Of a stretch of DNA of 10,485 nucleotides, positions 8,951 to 10,485 are shown piece by piece. Each line of letters begins with the position of its first letter. Within the stretch, counting starts at the first letter, position 1. Position numbers and translations under genes: made by a program. Source of the DNA: Stephanodiscus triporus. Taxonomy: Eukaryota > Bacillariophyta > Thalassiosirophyceae > Thalassiosirales > Thalassiosiraceae. The stretch is from assembly GCA_036939755.1 (NCBI GenBank), contig JALLAZ010001052.1, positions 1 to 10,485 of the forward strand. The letters run 5' to 3'. The notes under the pieces were generated by a model. That model worked only from the letters and a program-made list of their open reading frames with translations. It searched no databases and was not told the origin of the DNA.

Positions 8951-8985
8951 CCATGGCGGCCGTGGGACGATGGCGGCCGCCATGG
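8951..8985. repeat. GC-rich hairpin, 11-bp arms
   Basis: CCATGGCGGCC at 8951-8961 pairs exactly with GGCCGCCATGG at 8975-8985 across a 13-base spacer. It sits directly after a G-rich run and inside otherwise AT-rich DNA. Its function is unknown. Confidence 0.7.
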
Positions 8986-9450
8986 TTGGGGTGTGTTTTT
9001 TTTAGCTGGCTACCGCCTAGCTAATCACGTGTCAGATGTCCCACAACCCCAAAACTACCCAAAAACACAACCACTGTCCGACATAATAGCCGGCAGATCA
9101 ATCATATTACAGTCAGTAGGCCTAGGTGAATTGTCGGAAACCATGGTCGAGTTGTGTTTGTGGGCAATCTACTGTTACTGTACTTCTATGTAAATTAACA
9201 AGATAAGAGTGACGTCCTACAACAACATGGGTACTGATCAACATACGGGTAATTTTATACCAGGGCGATGATATGTGGAAAAATTGTAAATCCCACTGTA
9301 GAATCGATACCAACAAAATAGAAGACGCCTAAAAAACAAACATACGAATTCCTACATATCAATCCCAGGTATACAGAAACACGTAGAGGGACATACCCGA
9401 AAAATAGAGAAAGCCATCTGAAAATTGAGATTATACCAATTCAGATCTTG

Positions 9451-9729
9451 TACAGTTGGTTTTACGACAAAGGAATATTTCGTACAAATTCGAATTCCTA
9501 CATAGGTAGTACCACACGTGATGCCTTCATTTTCTAATCGGAACTCTTTTCGCGTGAGGGACTTTTCCCGCTATCGCACACGCAACATGGTAAAATCTCC
9601 TAAACGAGAGCTCAACAATGGCCGATGTTGTGATGGATACGACGGGCCCATTTCTTTGAACGCCGCCATCCTAAAAAGCCCAATTGGCATCTAATACCAT
9701 AATCCATTGATTAGGCCTGTTAGGATGGC
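9451..9729 (+). repeat. Diverged dispersed repeat, copy 2
   Basis: This is the second copy, in the same orientation as 8493-8770 and starting TACAGTTGGTTTTACGA. Like copy 1 it ends in an inverted repeat (GCCATCCTAA at 9665-9674 with TTAGGATGGC at 9720-9729). The arm sequence differs from copy 1, but its position in the element is the same. No gene matching gene B lies to its left. Confidence 0.6.
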
Positions 9730-9740
9730 AAGGAAATCTA

Positions 9741-10073
9741 ATGCCAATATTTTTTTTCGATTACAATCTGACGAGTGCATGCCCTCTTTACCAGCAGAAT
9801 TGGATGTGCTATGAGACTATTTTCAGGCTATTGAATTCACACTACCCCAATTTAAAAAATACATTCACCTTCACTTGTATGGGGCTCAACTGTGCTCTCT
9901 CTTCCAAAGCTGGTCTGTGTACTGGTCAAAATCTACATGGCGTTTATGTTGCTAAATTCCAGACTGAATGCCCCTACTTTGGTAAGAAGAGGGAAGTATC
10001 CTATTACTTCAGGCAGGCTAGCAATGACGCTCAGCCCCCAGAGATGACCCACAGTGTGCAACATTGTATGTAG
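9741..10073 (+). CDS. Unrecognised 110-aa reading frame
   Basis: An ATG-started frame of 110 codons begins 11 bases after the inverted repeat that closes dispersed repeat copy 2. The product is moderately Cys-rich, with cysteines in contexts such as FTCMGLNCALSS, GLCTGQN and TECPYFG. This could hint at a metal-binding fold. There is no signal peptide, clear membrane helix or motif that I recognise. It may be one exon of a longer gene, a piece of a mobile element, or a chance frame in this AT-rich sequence. No ribosomal or splicing evidence supports it. Confidence 0.25.
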   Translation: MPIFFFDYNLTSACPLYQQNWMCYETIFRLLNSHYPNLKNTFTFTCMGLNCALSSKAGLCTGQNLHGVYVAKFQTECPYFGKKREVSYYFRQASNDAQPPEMTHSVQHCM

Positions 10074-10485
10074 TTGATAAATATGCTTCATCAAACCAGC
10101 TGCAGAGAAACTGCATCCGTCTTGGCAACAACATGCCCAAGGTGGATTTGGGATTGGGGGGGGGGGAGAGGGGGGGGGGGCATTGGGGGTAATGGGACTA
10201 CCAACCAGGACTCTGACAGAACCAGAACACCAACGGCAAAGAGAGAAAGGGGGACAGACAATATGAGTGATAATAGTAGTGCCCCACCCATAGAAATTAC
10301 ACTACCAGGGAGGGCACCTTGTGGCGGTGAAGAGACGGGGACAGGGACTAGTCAACCCCTTTTTTCTGCCTAATCTACCTGTAGGAACCCGTAAAATTGA
10401 CTATCCAAGGGGATGTAGGATAGGAGTCGACTACCGTATAGACCGGGGTTTAAGAACCAGCTAATGTTTTAGGATGCGACAGCTA
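10074..10485. other. Right-hand flank, no gene recognised
   Basis: An open frame to 10373 on the plus strand is low in complexity (Gly, Thr, Ser and Asn rich), partly because it reads through the G tracts. It has no recognisable domain. I find nothing else to report from 10374 to the window end. Confidence 0.4.
10156..10189 (+). repeat. G-tract cluster, possible G-quadruplex
   Basis: Two 11-base G runs (10156-10166 and 10170-10180) are separated by AGA, and five more Gs follow at 10185-10189. This meets the usual pattern for an intramolecular quadruplex. Homopolymers of this length are also typical places for sequencing error. Confidence 0.6.

Larger units (their letters stand above)
8445..9740. 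other. Noncoding region upstream of gene B
   Basis: No gene is supported here. The stretch holds gene B's presumed promoter (8445-8600 and beyond), two diverged copies of a repeat, and a GC-rich hairpin. It also has four CACGTG palindromes at 8467, 8676, 9026 and 9515, and a TGACGTC word at 9210. CACGTG and TGACGT are generic bHLH/bZIP-type sites. TGACGT-like elements are known in CO2/cAMP-responsive diatom promoters, but short words like these also occur by chance. No TATA box could be fixed. Confidence 0.45.

Noticed and set aside
1..10485. CRISPR array, tRNA or rRNA gene
   Set aside because: I saw no regularly spaced repeats, no tRNA-like cloverleaf with conserved arms, and no rRNA-like sequence.

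Overview
The window looks like nuclear DNA from a eukaryotic alga, most likely a stramenopile such as a diatom. It has short GT-AG introns (80-126 nt) with strong GTGAGT donors, GC-rich genes in AT-richer flanks, a short TTAGGG-type telomeric tract, and single-domain class III cyclases with six membrane segments. The lineage call is an inference. Nothing in the window names the species.

Two related genes lie in tandem on the minus strand. Gene A (5274 down to 1971, four exons, predicted 1002 aa) is a fusion. A full-length S-formylglutathione hydrolase (esterase D) module of about 330 residues runs in one unbroken frame into a charged linker, six predicted membrane helices and a class III adenylate cyclase catalytic domain. 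The usual hydrolase nucleophile serine (GHSMGGHG) is alanine here (GHAMGGHG), although the expected Asp and His are present. Gene B (8444 down to 6408, three exons, predicted 623 aa) is the same membrane cyclase without the hydrolase. It starts instead with a short acidic N-terminus. Both cyclase domains keep both metal-binding Asp residues, the adenine-selecting Lys/Asp pair and the catalytic Asn/Arg, so both are predicted to make cAMP.

The shared unit (2004-3928 and 6426-8310) is a mosaic. A central tract of 1227 bp, including an intron, is base-for-base identical between copies. The 165 bp of shared 3' exon differ at 9 sites, all silent, and the N-terminal linker differs by many substitutions and indels. 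This suggests recent gene conversion over an older duplication, or an assembly effect.

Layout: 1-1970 is AT-richer, with no intact gene, a degenerate 86-bp-period repeat and coding-like debris on the minus strand. 1971-5274 is gene A. 5275-6407 is intergenic, with a GC-rich island and a telomere-like tract. 6408-8444 is gene B. 8445-9740 is noncoding, with two diverged copies of a 230-280 bp repeat, each ending in an inverted repeat, and a GC-rich hairpin. 9741-10485 holds one unrecognised 110-aa reading frame and a G-rich, potentially quadruplex-forming tract.

The two cyclases probably act at a membrane. The fusion may link cAMP production to a formaldehyde/glutathione-related ligand sensed by a catalytically dead hydrolase fold. 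That is a hypothesis and the sequence does not show it.
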